Made by a program: the position numbers and the translations under genes. DNA of 64,000 nt from NCBI GenBank assembly GCA_030278955.1, contig JAOANR010000014.1, positions 17,858,068 through 17,922,067 of the forward strand, written 5' to 3'. Below the pieces are notes generated by a model that saw only the letters and a program-made list of their open reading frames with translations, did no database searches and had not been told where the DNA came from. This DNA comes from Hygrophila difformis. Lineage: Eukaryota; Streptophyta; Magnoliopsida; Lamiales; Acanthaceae. This document shows positions 11,491-22,287 of this stretch, piece after piece (position 1 is the first letter of the stretch; the number at the start of each line of letters is the position of its first letter).

Positions 11491-12111
11491 CAAAAAATAT
11501 ATATTATTCCTCATCTAAGGAAGAAAATATAAAATGTGATTAGGTAAAAATAAATACTCTAGAAAAAATGAAAAGAGCTGAGAGATCCTTATTTATACTA
11601 AGGATAAAGTCGAGAAAAAAAAATATATATTTCTTTTACTGAACCGTCTCTACATAGGCATTAATTCTCTTCGTCCTAAGGAAATGTTTTATTACGCACA
11701 TCAATAAATATAACCGCATACTGATGCATAAATCTCTATCAGTTCACATAAATATTTCTCTAGAATGCATAAAATATTGTATGTGTACTACAGCCTCAAA
11801 TTTTTTATGTTCACTTTTTTTTTAAGCCAAAGCGATAATCATATGTTTATTTTTTATTGCAAAGTCGCGCTATGAGTATTTATTTAAAAAATTATATTAA
11901 AAATTAAAGTCACTTTAACTGCGCAATGCAAATGGCAAATGAAATTCTTTTATTAAAATATATAAACAAAATAAAGTTTACTAGTAAATTGTCGACATAG
12001 CCACTGAATATTCAGTTTTCAGTAAACTACAACAATTGAACTCTACATTTTTAGCAAGGCACTTCTCTTTTTAACGACACGGATAAAAACCGAACTTTAG
12101 AGGTAAAAAAG
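11491..12111. other. AT-rich spacer, nothing recognised
   Basis: No long open frame, no terminal repeats and no recognised motif are visible between the LINE tail and the hAT-like element. Confidence 0.6.
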
Positions 12112-12973
12112 TAGAGCTGTCAATTTGGGTCAGGCCCGTTGGGCCGGCCCGCCCCGCAAGGTAAAAAATGCAGGGCGGGCTTGAATTTTTAAGGCCCGTT
12201 TAAATATTGTTTGATTAATTCAAAGTCTACCATAAAGTCACCAAATATATGTTTAAATAATTATTTCGATTACTTATAAAATTATAAATTTTAATACAAA
12301 TAATCATATTTTTTAATATTTATCTTCTTATCTATATTATTAGTGTTAGTTTTTTTAAGTTTAAAATTCCTTATTATTTTATTTATTAAATTTTTTAGCT
12401 AGGTTATTTTATTTATTTATTAAAATTTATGAATGCAAGTAAATTTTCATAATTTATTGTCAGTTATCTTATTTTTAAAATATAAAATTATTGAATTATA
12501 TGTCAAAACAACTTAACTTCCTAAAGACTCCAATCATAAGACCCAATAATTTTATCAACTCAATCATTACTTATAAATTTTTTATCTTCAACATTACTAT
12601 ATTTTAGAATATAATACACATATTTAGTATTATAAATTTTAATCAATATTTAATTTTATAAAAAATTATTCAACAACCCATTATTACAGTAAATAATTAT
12701 GCCAAAAATACACATTTTAACTATTTATAATTTTAAATATCAATTATAAATACTTATTTCCCATTCTTAATTTATATAACAAAAAATATATCCCTTTTTT
12801 ATTTTTTATATTAAAAATTTAATTTTTTAAAAATTACTAAAAGGCCCGTGGGTTGGCCCGCATAACCCACGGCCCGCGTGTGGGGCGGGTCGGGCCTAGA
12901 TATTTAGAGCCCACCCCGTTCAAGCCCGCACGGGCCGGCCCGTTTCGCCCCATGGGCCCGTTTTGACACATCT
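12112..12973. mobile_element. Non-autonomous hAT-like element (862 bp)
   Basis: The left end TAGAGCTGTCAATTTGGG and the reverse complement of the right end, AGATGTGTCAAAACGGGC, are imperfect inverted repeats of the kind seen in plant hAT elements. Both ends then run into GGCCCG/CGGGCC-rich blocks (12130-12205 and 12840-12960). The centre is very AT-rich and non-coding. The flanks are GGTAAAAAAG (12102-12111) and GGTAAAAAG (12974-12982), an 8-bp duplication if one A has been gained or lost. Family assignment rests on end sequence and flank only. Confidence 0.65.
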
Positions 12974-13089
12974 GGTAAAAAGTTACTCTCCCTCTGTGCC
13001 ATTCAAATTGTTACAATTATTATATTTGCTTGTCCTATCCAAATTGTTAAATTTACACTAAAAATATATATATATCTCTCTCTAATATA

Positions 13090-13279
13090 CTCCCTCCGTC
13101 CCACTCCAAGTGTCTTGTTACTGTTGGGCACGGGAATTAAGGTAAAGTTGGTTTGTGAGTATATGGTGGGGTCCACATAGTTGTTGGAGGGGAAAATTAT
13201 TTCTTTTTATAGAAAGAAGACATTTGTAATGGGACATCCAAAAATAGTAAGTAGGACATTTGGAATGGGACGGAGGGAG
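13090..13279. mobile_element. Stowaway-type MITE (190 bp)
   Basis: The ends are CTCCCTCCGTCCCA and its inverted counterpart GGGACGGAGGGAG, with TA on both sides (13088-13089, 13280-13281). This is the standard signature of plant Tc1/mariner-derived MITEs. It has no coding capacity. Confidence 0.92.
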
Positions 13280-15046
13280 TATATGGCTTAACAAGTACTA
13301 ATGAACAGTAAAATCCCAACCTTTTCCAACCATCCACCAAACCTAATTCCAAACCACTCCCTGGGGCCTGGCTCCTAATCTTGCCTTTGCCCAACTTCCT
13401 CCCATGCTTGTCTCTTCAGCCTCCGTTTTTCCCCTCTTTCTGGCGTCCATTCTTGCTCCTTGCCCTTCCTTGATAACGTTCAGGCCTTCACCCCGTCGAG
13501 CCGTCACTTTCCGCAGTTGTGGCTCGCTTGTTCGCCTCTTCCGATGCAATATCTGCTGCGCTGCGCGAGCGCGTCTTGCCGCCGCCGTTCAACAACATTT
13601 GGGGCTGATTTCCGCCACTACAATATGCGCCTCCACCATCCTCCACCTTCTGTCTTCCACCGCCTTCGAGCCCTTCGCGATTTCCACATCTCCCTCATTC
13701 ATTCTCTCTTCCATCTTCCGTAACAATAAACCCGACCTGACACACCTTCCATTGGCCGTTCCACAGGGCCCCCACGGATTCTCCCTCCTCTGCCTGCCTC
13801 GCGCCCGGATGTCCTCCGTCATCCACCAGCACCTCTCCGAAGACACCGTAAGTCGTTCGTACACCAGCAACTCTCCACCGTTCATTTATTGTTGATTTTA
13901 TGACTGAGTTTATAGAAATCTGAATTGTTCTCTTGTGTCTCCGAATGCGCACCTGCCTCCCCGTAGCCCTGCAAAAATCGAGCCCTCTCTTCCCTGTTGT
14001 CTCTCGTCCGCGCCACCACCCCTCTGCTCGTGCGCCACCGCAGCCGCTATGGCCTCCGCGCCGCCTCGGACCTCTTATTCTTCGGACATTGTGGTATACT
14101 ACAACTTTTGTTTCCAATCATAGTTTTTTGATTGTTAAATTTGGGTTGAAAACTTTTGTTTCCAATCAGGGTTTTGAGTTTTGAAAGAATCTTTCTTGTC
14201 TTTCCTCATTTTTCTGCCGGACGATATGTTTCTGCCTTGATTGATCCTATTAATTTGAATCTACAAACATGAATATGTTGGGCGAGAAGTCTTTTCTCTT
14301 TCTTTTCTTGATTGCAGTAGCTTTGTTAATAGTTTATGGGGCTTAGGGACCCTACCTTAACTAACCATTATGAGATTGGGTAGGCCTTCTCATTAGTGGT
14401 TAACACCATATGAATTTTTCATTAGTGGTTAGCACCAGATGAATATTGCACTTGGTGCTGGAGCTCTCCCTGTTCATTGAACAAGAAACAGTAGTACAAT
14501 GCTTCCACAATATATAGATTATAGGCTATAAGGCTCTGTCGATTTGAGTCTCCAAGGTATCAACTCTAGTCATAAAATGATGCAGCGCAAATTTTGCTTT
14601 GTTGCATCTGTGGATGATATCAGCTGACGAGTCAGGTGGTGTCTTTTACGTCTATCCATTATGGAGTTTTAGCATGGGAATGGGCTCTTGCAGTCTTGTT
14701 TGTGTCTCTGTTTTTTTATTGTATTTTATTTTTATTTTTAGTTCAGTTTGCTTATCGGGCTACTGGATTTGTAATTTTCTTTCAACTTTTCTTTACCTAT
14801 GACTTGGGTTTGTTTGGCACCTTATGCCTCAGCCCTCAGATTATCAGTATTGGTATGTTGAAAAATAGAATTTACATGCTTGGTTGGTGATTTGACTTAT
14901 CTGATATAAATGAGCATTTTAATTTTTAGCATATGTTTAAAGCTTAGCCATAAGTGTATAATTTTTTAGGTATTCTAATATCATACATTTATCTAATCCT
15001 TGTTGTATGGCCAATACTGAGAGTGTTTAGTTTTCTGAAATGTAGA
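13280..15046 (+). other. Gene-like but unassigned segment upstream of the KUP fragment
   Basis: From about 13370 to 14080 the composition turns GC- and CpG-richer, with short open frames and a plausible splice donor near 13848 (ACACCGTAAGT). That could be a 5' exon or leader. I recognise no protein family. From 14100 to 15046 the sequence is AT-rich and intron-like. The amino-terminal exons expected of a HAK/KUP gene are not visible here. Confidence 0.35.
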
Positions 15047-16222
15047 TCATGTGGTGATGATCTCAGTTGCTTTTCTCATAGCCTTGTTTAGTGTACAGAG
15101 GTATGGAACAAGTAAAGTGGGGCTTATCGTCGGCCCTGCCTTGTTTATATGGTTTTGTTCTCTTGGGGGAATTGGCATATACAACCTACTCAAATATGAT
15201 ACCACTGTTCTGCGAGCATTTAATCCAATCCATATCTACCACATTTTCAAACACAATTCTACTAAGGCTTGGTATGCACTAGGGGGCTGTCTTCTTTGTG
15301 CCACGGGTGAATTCTGAATTATGATCCTGTTTTCTTTTTTTCCACGTAACATTCTTTGATGTCAAACTTATCTTTGGCTTGCATTTCAATGTTCTGATAG
15401 CCCAACCATGCCCTACAATGAACTATCTCTTGACAGTTGACACTGCTTCTACTTTCTCCATGCTAACCAAGAACAATTTCAATGTGCCACTATTGCTTCT
15501 TGTTTGGTTAGAAAACTCCCATTAGATTGATGCAGAAAAATGGATGCTATCATGTTTGTGGGGAATTATATTTTTTTTTTTTTTGGTGATATTACCTCAT
15601 GATTTTCTTCTATTCATCTCTCATTTTCAAAACCAATGGTTCCTTAAAACATGTGAATATTTTATATGGTACATTTTTTTTTTGCAGATTCATATTGAAC
15701 TAATAGTATTTTCAAATTAGTTTTTCTCTGAAAGTATGAGAACAACTCTCAGGTTGTTGAAATTCCCTAGAACTCTCATATACGGTGAATTCACCAAGAC
15801 TAAAAGTTTCCTCAGATGTTATTCAACAATTTTTGTTCTCTTTTGCAATAACCATAACACTTTCTGATTAGTTCCTGATTATCAGTTGCAAGGCACAGGT
15901 TCTGAGGCTATGTTTGCAGATCTCTGCTATGTTTTTTGTAAGATCAGTGCAGGTAAGCAGTAGGCTGCAGTGGTTTTATCATTCAGTCAGTTTTTATTGT
16001 ATCAAGGATTATCATAGCAACCGTTGATTTTTTATTTTTTTTTTGCCTTTTTTTTTGGAGGGTTGAATGATAAATTTTCTTACTATGAATTTGATTACTT
16101 TTGATAGCTTACATTTGTACTTCTTGTATTGCCTTGCCTTCTGTTGGGTTACCTGGGTCAAGCAGCTTATCTCATGGAGAACCATGCTGATACTACACAA
16201 GCTTTCTTCTCCTCTGTTCCAA
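15047..16222 (+). pseudogene. HAK/KUP/KT potassium transporter fragment, three internal exons
   Basis: Three exon-like blocks match consecutive internal exons of plant HAK/KUP/KT potassium carriers, closest by eye to the KUP5/KUP7 type. Exon a (15047-15306) encodes VVMISVAFL, SVQRYGTSKVG, GGIGIYNLLKYD and WYALGGCLLCATG. Exon b (15899-15952) encodes SEAMFADLCY. Exon c (16108-16222) encodes LPCLLLGYLGQAAYLMEN and ends after FFSSVP. All have AG/GT borders. Exon b is 54 bp where frame continuity needs 53: an extra base after the tyrosine codon shifts the VRSVQ end. No upstream or downstream exons were found. It is a captured or decayed gene piece, not a working carrier. Confidence 0.85.
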
Positions 16223-16226
16223 GTAA

Positions 16227-16265
<39 letters not shown>

Positions 16266-16266
16266 C
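16227..16266 (+). repeat. (CT)n(GT)n microsatellite
   Basis: A CT run changes into a GT run directly after the splice donor of KUP exon c. Confidence 0.95.
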
Positions 16267-17799
16267 TTAGCTAAAGTTTTATAATTGTTTATGAGCTAGA
16301 GAAAAGAGTAGCGGAAAAATTTTGGGAGTAAGAGAGAATGGAGAAAATTTAATTTAACATACAACAAATTTGGAATTAAAAAAAGAATGGTCTTAAAACT
16401 TTGTTTATAAGCTAGTGGAAAAAGGATGAGGTGAGCTGGCCATTGTTTTAATGACCAGCTTGAAGATGCAAACTAGTGTCTTGTTGTTGTTGGACGCCAG
16501 AACCTTATTTGATATTATAAATTTGCAAGCCTCTATACAAGTATAAAAGATAGAACATAAGAGTTAGCCGAATACCCTCATAGGTTGGTATTATATCTTG
16601 AATCTCTATTGTTCTCTAAATTTAGCCCTTCTTGACTCTGTATTTTAATCATGTTTGTTTGGAACTTTTCCACGCAAAGAACTTGCACTTGTAGCATGTA
16701 ATCATGGAAGTGACATTGATTAGCAATGCAAGGATTGCATTGTACATATCCACATACAGACACACTTTTTGATTTCCTTCTAATGTGAGGAAAATTTTCT
16801 GATGCTTCATTTAACCCATTACATTTTTCTGATCAAGTTTTTATGGACTGAGCTACTCTGATTAGATGGTAGAGAATTAAAATTGAACCAATCAAGAGAG
16901 CAAAAATTATGTGCCTGTCAAACCTAGCGAAGATAAAATGGGTTACTTACTTTCTAATTAACTACAATGGATATTGGTCCTAATTAACTACAATATTTAT
17001 TTCTACAGCAGAATACTTATTTTTCTACAGCCACATTGGATTACTTACTTTCTATCTTCTTACATGGTATGAATGTGCAGAGTACAGCAAGGTAACGAGG
17101 TAGAGTTGTTGTGCCCTTATGTTTTCCACTGAAGAGACATTATGTATGGATTCATATTCAATTTCTACTTCTGTTTGGTTATGCCTATCTGGCTCGTATT
17201 TGATCATATTTTTAGTTCATTATTCATTGTACTCTTCTTTGCTTTTTGGTAGATGGACTGGACCTATGCGATGAGCTTGCATGATATGCACTACACTGCA
17301 AAGAATTTTTTTTGCAATTGTATGGCTCAACCTATTAAATTTTTTTACACTTCCATACAAAGTTGGGTCATTCTGTACAATCTAAGATTTATATAGGGAA
17401 GAAACTTAATTCTTTTGATTGATATTCGATATGCCTGTTAAGTTAATAGTGGTCTTTTAAGAAAATTAATCCAGTCATGTATGACAGCTACCTGCCTCTC
17501 TCTAAACAACATATTAAAAGAGTATAGGTTGTGTATGAGGATTCATTGCTTTTGCTTCGAGGATTCGATTCAGTAGCTCAAAGTATCTCGCATTTGTCCA
17601 ATTTGATCTCTGCGCATGAAATCCTATACATAATTTTATTGAATTCATGAATTTGGTCTTTCTATCCATTTGATATTCTATCGCTTATACAGGAATATGA
17701 AATTTTCAATGACTCATGGTGGAGCAAGCCATTTTAATGTCGCTCGCATCATAGCTCGTGTCATTTCACCACGATTGAAGGTTGGAATATCTGATGTCT
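16267..17799. other. AT-rich non-coding stretch, nothing recognised
   Basis: The remaining KUP exons that should follow exon c were sought here by motif and not seen. There is no long open frame or terminal-repeat signature. Confidence 0.5.
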
Positions 17800-18173
17800 A
17801 TGTAACAATCCTACCTCGGGCTGGGCCTGCAGACCATGCACCCCAACCCCTCCCCATGTGTGCATCTAGGCCTCCAGCCAAGCACCCCATGGTGGGTTGT
17901 TGGAGGTGGGGTTTGAACCCAAGACCTCCTTTTAACAACCATCCAAAGGTAAGGTTGTTAACCATGTGAGCTCCCTTTAACAACCACCCAAAGGTAAGGT
18001 TGTTAACCATGTGAGCACATGGTTAACTTTGGGTGGTGGTTAAATGGAGGTCTTGTGTTCAAACCCCACCTACAACAACCCAACATGGGGTGCTTGGCTG
18101 GAGGTCTGGATGCACACATGGGGAGGGGTTGAGGTGCATGGTCTGCAGGCCCAGCCCGGGGTAGAGTTACATA
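17800..18173. repeat. Head-to-head pair of SINE-like units forming a long hairpin
   Basis: The left arm (17800 to about 18011) and right arm (about 18012-18173) are inverted copies joined at a palindromic centre, GTTAACCATGTG/CACATGGTTAAC. Each copy, read outward, has ACATGGTTAAC (A-box-like), then GGTTCAAACCC (B-box-like), then a GC-rich body with GGGGTGCTTGGCTGGAGG and GTTACAT at the end. That layout fits a tRNA-derived SINE. The left arm has an extra 46-bp tandem unit (17928-17970 and 17974-18015). A transcript would fold into a near-perfect hairpin of about 160 bp per arm. Confidence 0.65.
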
Positions 18174-19093
18174 AAAGTGCACTTTTATTCCACTACATTC
18201 TCTCTTATACCACTGCTTAAAATTAATTCTAGGGATGGTAACGTTGAGGGTTCCTTCCCACCAAAATCTTGACTCATCTGCTGCCCCGAACACTATTTTA
18301 GGGTTTGGGATGGTGAGTAGAGTTGAATTTTGGATTCAGATTTTTCCCCATGAAGTTCGGGATGTTTTCCCATGAAGTTCGGGATGGTGATGAAAGCTCG
18401 ATAAAATTATTAAATTTAAAAAATATGAAAATAAAAAATATTAGACACAATTCAAGCTTAATGAACTTATATTTTATAGCATAATTAGCAAAAGTATCAA
18501 TTTAAATTCAAATTATATACTACTATGTCTAGCTTAGTTGAATTCGAGCTAGAACTTCAAATTTTGTTCTGTAAAGGCTCAAACTACAATCGATAATCAC
18601 CCCTAAATTCCTACCTATCTCAATTACATGTCCATTGTCTGGCATTCAAGCGGACATGATTGCACTCCTGCCCTCTTGCTTGAAATGCTTGGTTTTCTAT
18701 TGGGATTTCATCAAATAAAAGTGGGAACGTTTCACTTGTGCCATGGATATTCTGGATTTCTGCCTCAACATTATTAAAAACCTTGATGATTGTGACCTTT
18801 TTCTTATTATGCGGACGGAACGTTGCAAAATTACCCCCAAATTAAAACTGTAATCTTGGTGCATTTGCTTGGTTTGGTCATTATGTTACTCAAACTGTCA
18901 ATCATTATTAGATTCCTCCTGATCCTTGACTCCATAAAAATCAATGTAGACGATGGCATCTCCAGCTAACAAAATTGAGCATTTCTGGCTGAAGATGACA
19001 ATTGGATATATCCATGCTGGGATGGACTGATCAACTTTCAAGATCTGTTATAGTATATCCTTGATTCCCTTTCGTTAGAAACTATTGCCATTG
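18174..19093. other. Non-coding stretch with a 23-bp tandem repeat
   Basis: CCCCATGAAGTTCGGGATG is repeated almost exactly at about 18346 and 18369. The rest shows no open frame I can assign. Confidence 0.5.
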
Positions 19094-19560
19094 TGTTGGA
19101 TCGGACCAAGAAATTACCAGGCCCAAATAAATTGGCCCAGTCGACATTGAGAGAGGCCCGGTCTAGAATCAGCAATATTAGAGATTGCAGCTAAGGAGGT
19201 GACGTGATTAGGGCTTGCCACCCTATAAATATTGAGGTTATGCAGCTACTCAAGACCACCCTACGCTCAAAGCGCCGCATTTTTATTTTTCATAGCTTTC
19301 TGCATTTTCATTCCATTTACTACTTTCTGCAATTCAATTCTTTATTGATATAATTCAATTCTTTACAGCTTTCGTTCAATTCCTTGTAATCTTTCGATTC
19401 GTAGAATATCCCATTCAAGTTCTCCAATTTTTATATTTTTGCTTGCCTCTTATCATACCCGCTTGCCTCCCTCCATCTCGTTTGTCTCCCTTCTGTACAA
19501 TTTTTCCGATACAACACATTGCAATTGGTCTCTTCCTTGGTTTGCACTAATTAGCAAGTA
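19094..19560 (+). mobile_element. Possible LTR fragment
   Basis: Sequence beginning TGTTGGATCGG contains GGCCCAAATAAATTGGCCC, then CCACCCTATAAATATTGAGG (a TATA-like box near 19223), then a pyrimidine-rich leader. This resembles the U3-R layout of a plant LTR. The right end is not clear because a MITE interrupts at 19561, and no internal region or target duplication was identified. Confidence 0.35.
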
Positions 19561-19819
19561 CTCCCTCCGTCCCAACTAACGTGTCCTGTTTGACTTTTTG
19601 ACACTGTTCATTGTTCTACTTTGACTCGATTTTATTGCATGTATATATTTGGAAAAAATAGTCGAGTAGGGTCTTGTTAGAATCGTATTATCATGTAGTT
19701 TTACAATATATATTTTACATAATTTTTTGTTATACACATTTTGAGATATTAACGGTTGAAAAAGTGTCTTGGATTGTGTGCAAAAGTGAAACAAGACAAG
19801 TTAAGTGGGACGAAGGGAG
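19561..19819. mobile_element. Stowaway-type MITE (259 bp)
   Basis: The ends are CTCCCTCCGTCCCA and GGGACGAAGGGAG, flanked by TA (19559-19560, 19820-19821). Internal sequence such as GTCTTGTTAGAATCGTA and GATATTAACGGTTGAAAAAG is shared in inverse orientation with the element at 61613-61852, so both belong to one subfamily. Confidence 0.92.
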
Positions 19820-20162
19820 TATTTGTGAAGATGACAACAAATCTGTCGTCATCCACTTCTGCTCGTAGCTAGCTAGCTTTCCTCATCATTCTCGAACTCA
19901 TATTTGATACTGCAGCTGCTCTGTCATCTAAAGGATCAATGTAACTGGATTCTGATGTATTTTTTCCTCCCTTTGTGGGTTGACACTTAAAATAAATAAA
20001 TAAAATAAAATAGAATTGTACTCCTATTACGTTTGTATTTCCCCCTCTTTTAATGGAAATCTCCATGTTTTTCCTTTTCAAAAAATGATTCCTTTAATTT
20101 ATTATTAAAATATTCGTATTCAATACTGGAATTTTAGTGGGTCTGTTCTTTTGAGTACTTTT

Positions 20163-20583
20163 AAGGTTATCAAGATCGAGATCTTATCTGAAATCATTTT
20201 TATTTTTGCAAGATCGGGATCGTAGGATTGAATTTAGATCCTAAGATCTTTCTAAATTGCAACAATAGGTAAAAATAATTATATATATTAACAAACGAAA
20301 GCATAACATAGAATATTTTAGGTAAATGAAGCAATATAACACTACAAACAGTCGAAAATAAAATTTAAGACTGGTTTATAAAAAACATGAGATTATGAGA
20401 GCATATCTCAAATTTTGGTGGATCGGATCGTATAAGGATCGTAAGATTTTACCATTAAGATCGGGATTTTACAATCAAGATCGAGATCCTACTAAATTTA
20501 AAATTCCTACATAGATCTAGATCGTTTTTAAGAAATTGGATAGTAAAATCTTAAGATCAAGATCGAGATCTTAATACCTATGG
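20163..20583. mobile_element. Probable AAGATCGAGATC-rich MITE
   Basis: Both ends carry AAGATCGAGATCTTA-type sequence in inverted arrangement (near 20170-20190 and 20555-20580), with more AAGATCGGGATC copies inside (20210, 20460, 20480). The length of about 420 bp and lack of coding fit a non-autonomous DNA transposon. I could not define the target duplication. Confidence 0.45.
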
Positions 20584-20799
20584 TCCTTTTTTTGGAAGAG
20601 AACTATGGTCCTTTTAATACTAAGCTTCTTTTAAAAAAAAAAGAAAATAAAAAAGAAAAAAAACTTTATTAAAATAAAGACTCCGTTCTAGAAACAAACT
20701 TTCAAGTGTTATTGCTTTCAATGTAAACTCTGCAAACAGAAGCTACTAGTAATTCTTTTGAAAGAATTTCTGTAAATTCTGCAAACTCTGTAAACTCTC

Positions 20800-20853
20800 A
20801 AAAAATCTGAAAAGATTATTATTACTAGTAATAATAATCTTTTCAGATTTTTT
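20800..20853. repeat. 54-bp perfect palindrome
   Basis: Each 27-bp arm reads AAAAAATCTGAAAAGATTAT and continues to ACT at the centre of symmetry (ACTAGT). There is no unpaired loop. Imperfect pairing continues outward through CTCTC/AAGAG and AAAGAATTTC-type flanks. Confidence 0.95.
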
Positions 20854-20869
20854 AAGAGTTTTAAAGAAT

Positions 20870-21045
20870 TTCGTTTTGTTGAACAATCCTATACAAGTTA
20901 GGAAAGAGTTGGTGTGAGCTCATACCACACAAATTACAAAGGGACAAAGGAAAATAGGGGGTGGGTGGGGAATCGAATCGCCGAGTCATCTTCATCAGTG
21001 CATGGGAGATACGGGGTAGCCGGTAGTCGCTAGCTACAACCTATT
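20870..21045 (-). mobile_element. tRNA-derived SINE, family 1, copy a (diverged)
   Basis: In reverse orientation it shares CTTTGTAATTTGTGTGG, the CCTAACTTG-type 3' stretch and GGCGATTCGATTCCCC (B-box) with the two SINEs at 39957 and 40517. The 5' A-box region is poorly kept. Confidence 0.6.
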
Positions 21046-21477
21046 GCTATTGTGATATTTTTCACATGTTTGCTATTTGTTTCATTTCAAGATACACCGA
21101 ACCTTCCACCCTACCATACGTTTGCTATATTGCTGCCCTCCCTGTTGCCCTATTCCTCAATTGAATGAATGGGAACTACTATAATTATTTGGTGCTCTCT
21201 CTCTTTTATTTACTTCTTCATACAAGAAGCGAACATGAAGTATTTTGTTGTTCATGCCTTCACCAAAAATATGGTGAAGAGATATATTTGTTCTCCTAAA
21301 TTTCCTCACGATTTTGTCCCATTCGTGCTTCTTGCTGCAAACTTAAAATAGTTCTACTTTCATGGATTCAGTCTCCCTTCTCCCCTTCTCCTTTTCTCTA
21401 TTCTTTTAGCATAATTTGCCCAAAGCAAAAAACAAAAAAAAACCAAAATAAAAGTTAGAAAACCCTAGACTCCAATA
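21046..21477. other. AT-rich spacer, nothing recognised
   Basis: There are only short open frames and an A-rich run near 21430-21450. It ends at the 9-bp flank ACTCCAATA of the MULE-like MITE. Confidence 0.5.
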
Positions 21478-21589
21478 GGGGAATAAATACTCAAATAGTC
21501 ATGTAATAAACTTCTCTATTATCCAATTTGGTTCATAAAGTATTTAATTATCCCAAATGGTCCTATAACTTTCATATTTTACACTACAA

Positions 21590-21790
21590 GAAAAAGGCTG
21601 GTTACCGACCGCATTTACCGACCGTCAGTGGACGGGTCGGATTTCCCGACCGCAGCACCGACCGCAAGCTGCGGTCGGGAAAAAGTAGCCGTTATGGGCT
21701 CAGGCGTGTAAAGACGACTCCTCCCCCGACCGAGGGCATGCGGTCGGTAATTACCGACCGCGTTGCCGACCGCATTTGCGGTCGGTAAGC
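21590..21790. repeat. Left subterminal repeats of CACTA-1
   Basis: Repeated ACCGACCGC and GCGGTCGGTA/GGGTCGG motifs occur every 10-40 bp in both orientations, several arranged as short palindromes. In En/Spm elements such repeats are where the TNPA-type protein binds; that role is inferred here. Confidence 0.85.
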
Positions 21791-22287
21791 TAGGGCAGGT
21801 TAATTAGGGGTGAATCGCGAAATCAGCCCCATTCACCCCTCCCTCCCAAATTTCACCTGCCATCGTCCCCACCGCGTCCCCACCACCAACTCCGACCACA
21901 CCTTCCCGACCGCCACCACTCTCGATTCCGACCACCCTCCCTCCGACCGGCGTCTTCCTCGACCGAGCTTCCTTTCGTGTCTTCAATCGAGTGGACTCCA
22001 AGCCCCATTGACGTCCGCTTCCGCCACGTCCGACGCCGATAACGCCGTCGGAGTCCACCCCCCCGCCGCCGGTCTCGAGTGACGCCTCCGCCCAGATTGT
22101 TCCGGCCGTCCCCTGCCTCCGCCTCCGCACCCCTCGGCTGCCGCGCCCGACCCCCGTCCCCTGCTCCGGCCACTGTGACACAGCCGCCCGCCGCCGCCAC
22201 CGCTCCCCACTCCACCACCGTCAGCCACCGCCACCATCGTGAGCCACTTCCACCATTCGATTGTTACAACCCTCCATTCGAGACGAG
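21786..22287 (+). other. Probable leader exon of CACTA-1
   Basis: This GC-rich, proline/serine-coding-like stretch ends at ACGAGGTAAGTTTG, a strong splice donor (GT at 22288). A matching acceptor, TTGTAG, stands just before the transposase ATG at 23209. It is best read as an untranslated first exon with a leader intron of about 0.9 kb. CACTA-2 has the same layout. Confidence 0.5.

Noticed and set aside
17670..18293. Similar 70-99 codon proteins on opposite strands
   Set aside because: They are mirror translations of the inverted SINE-like pair, not genes.
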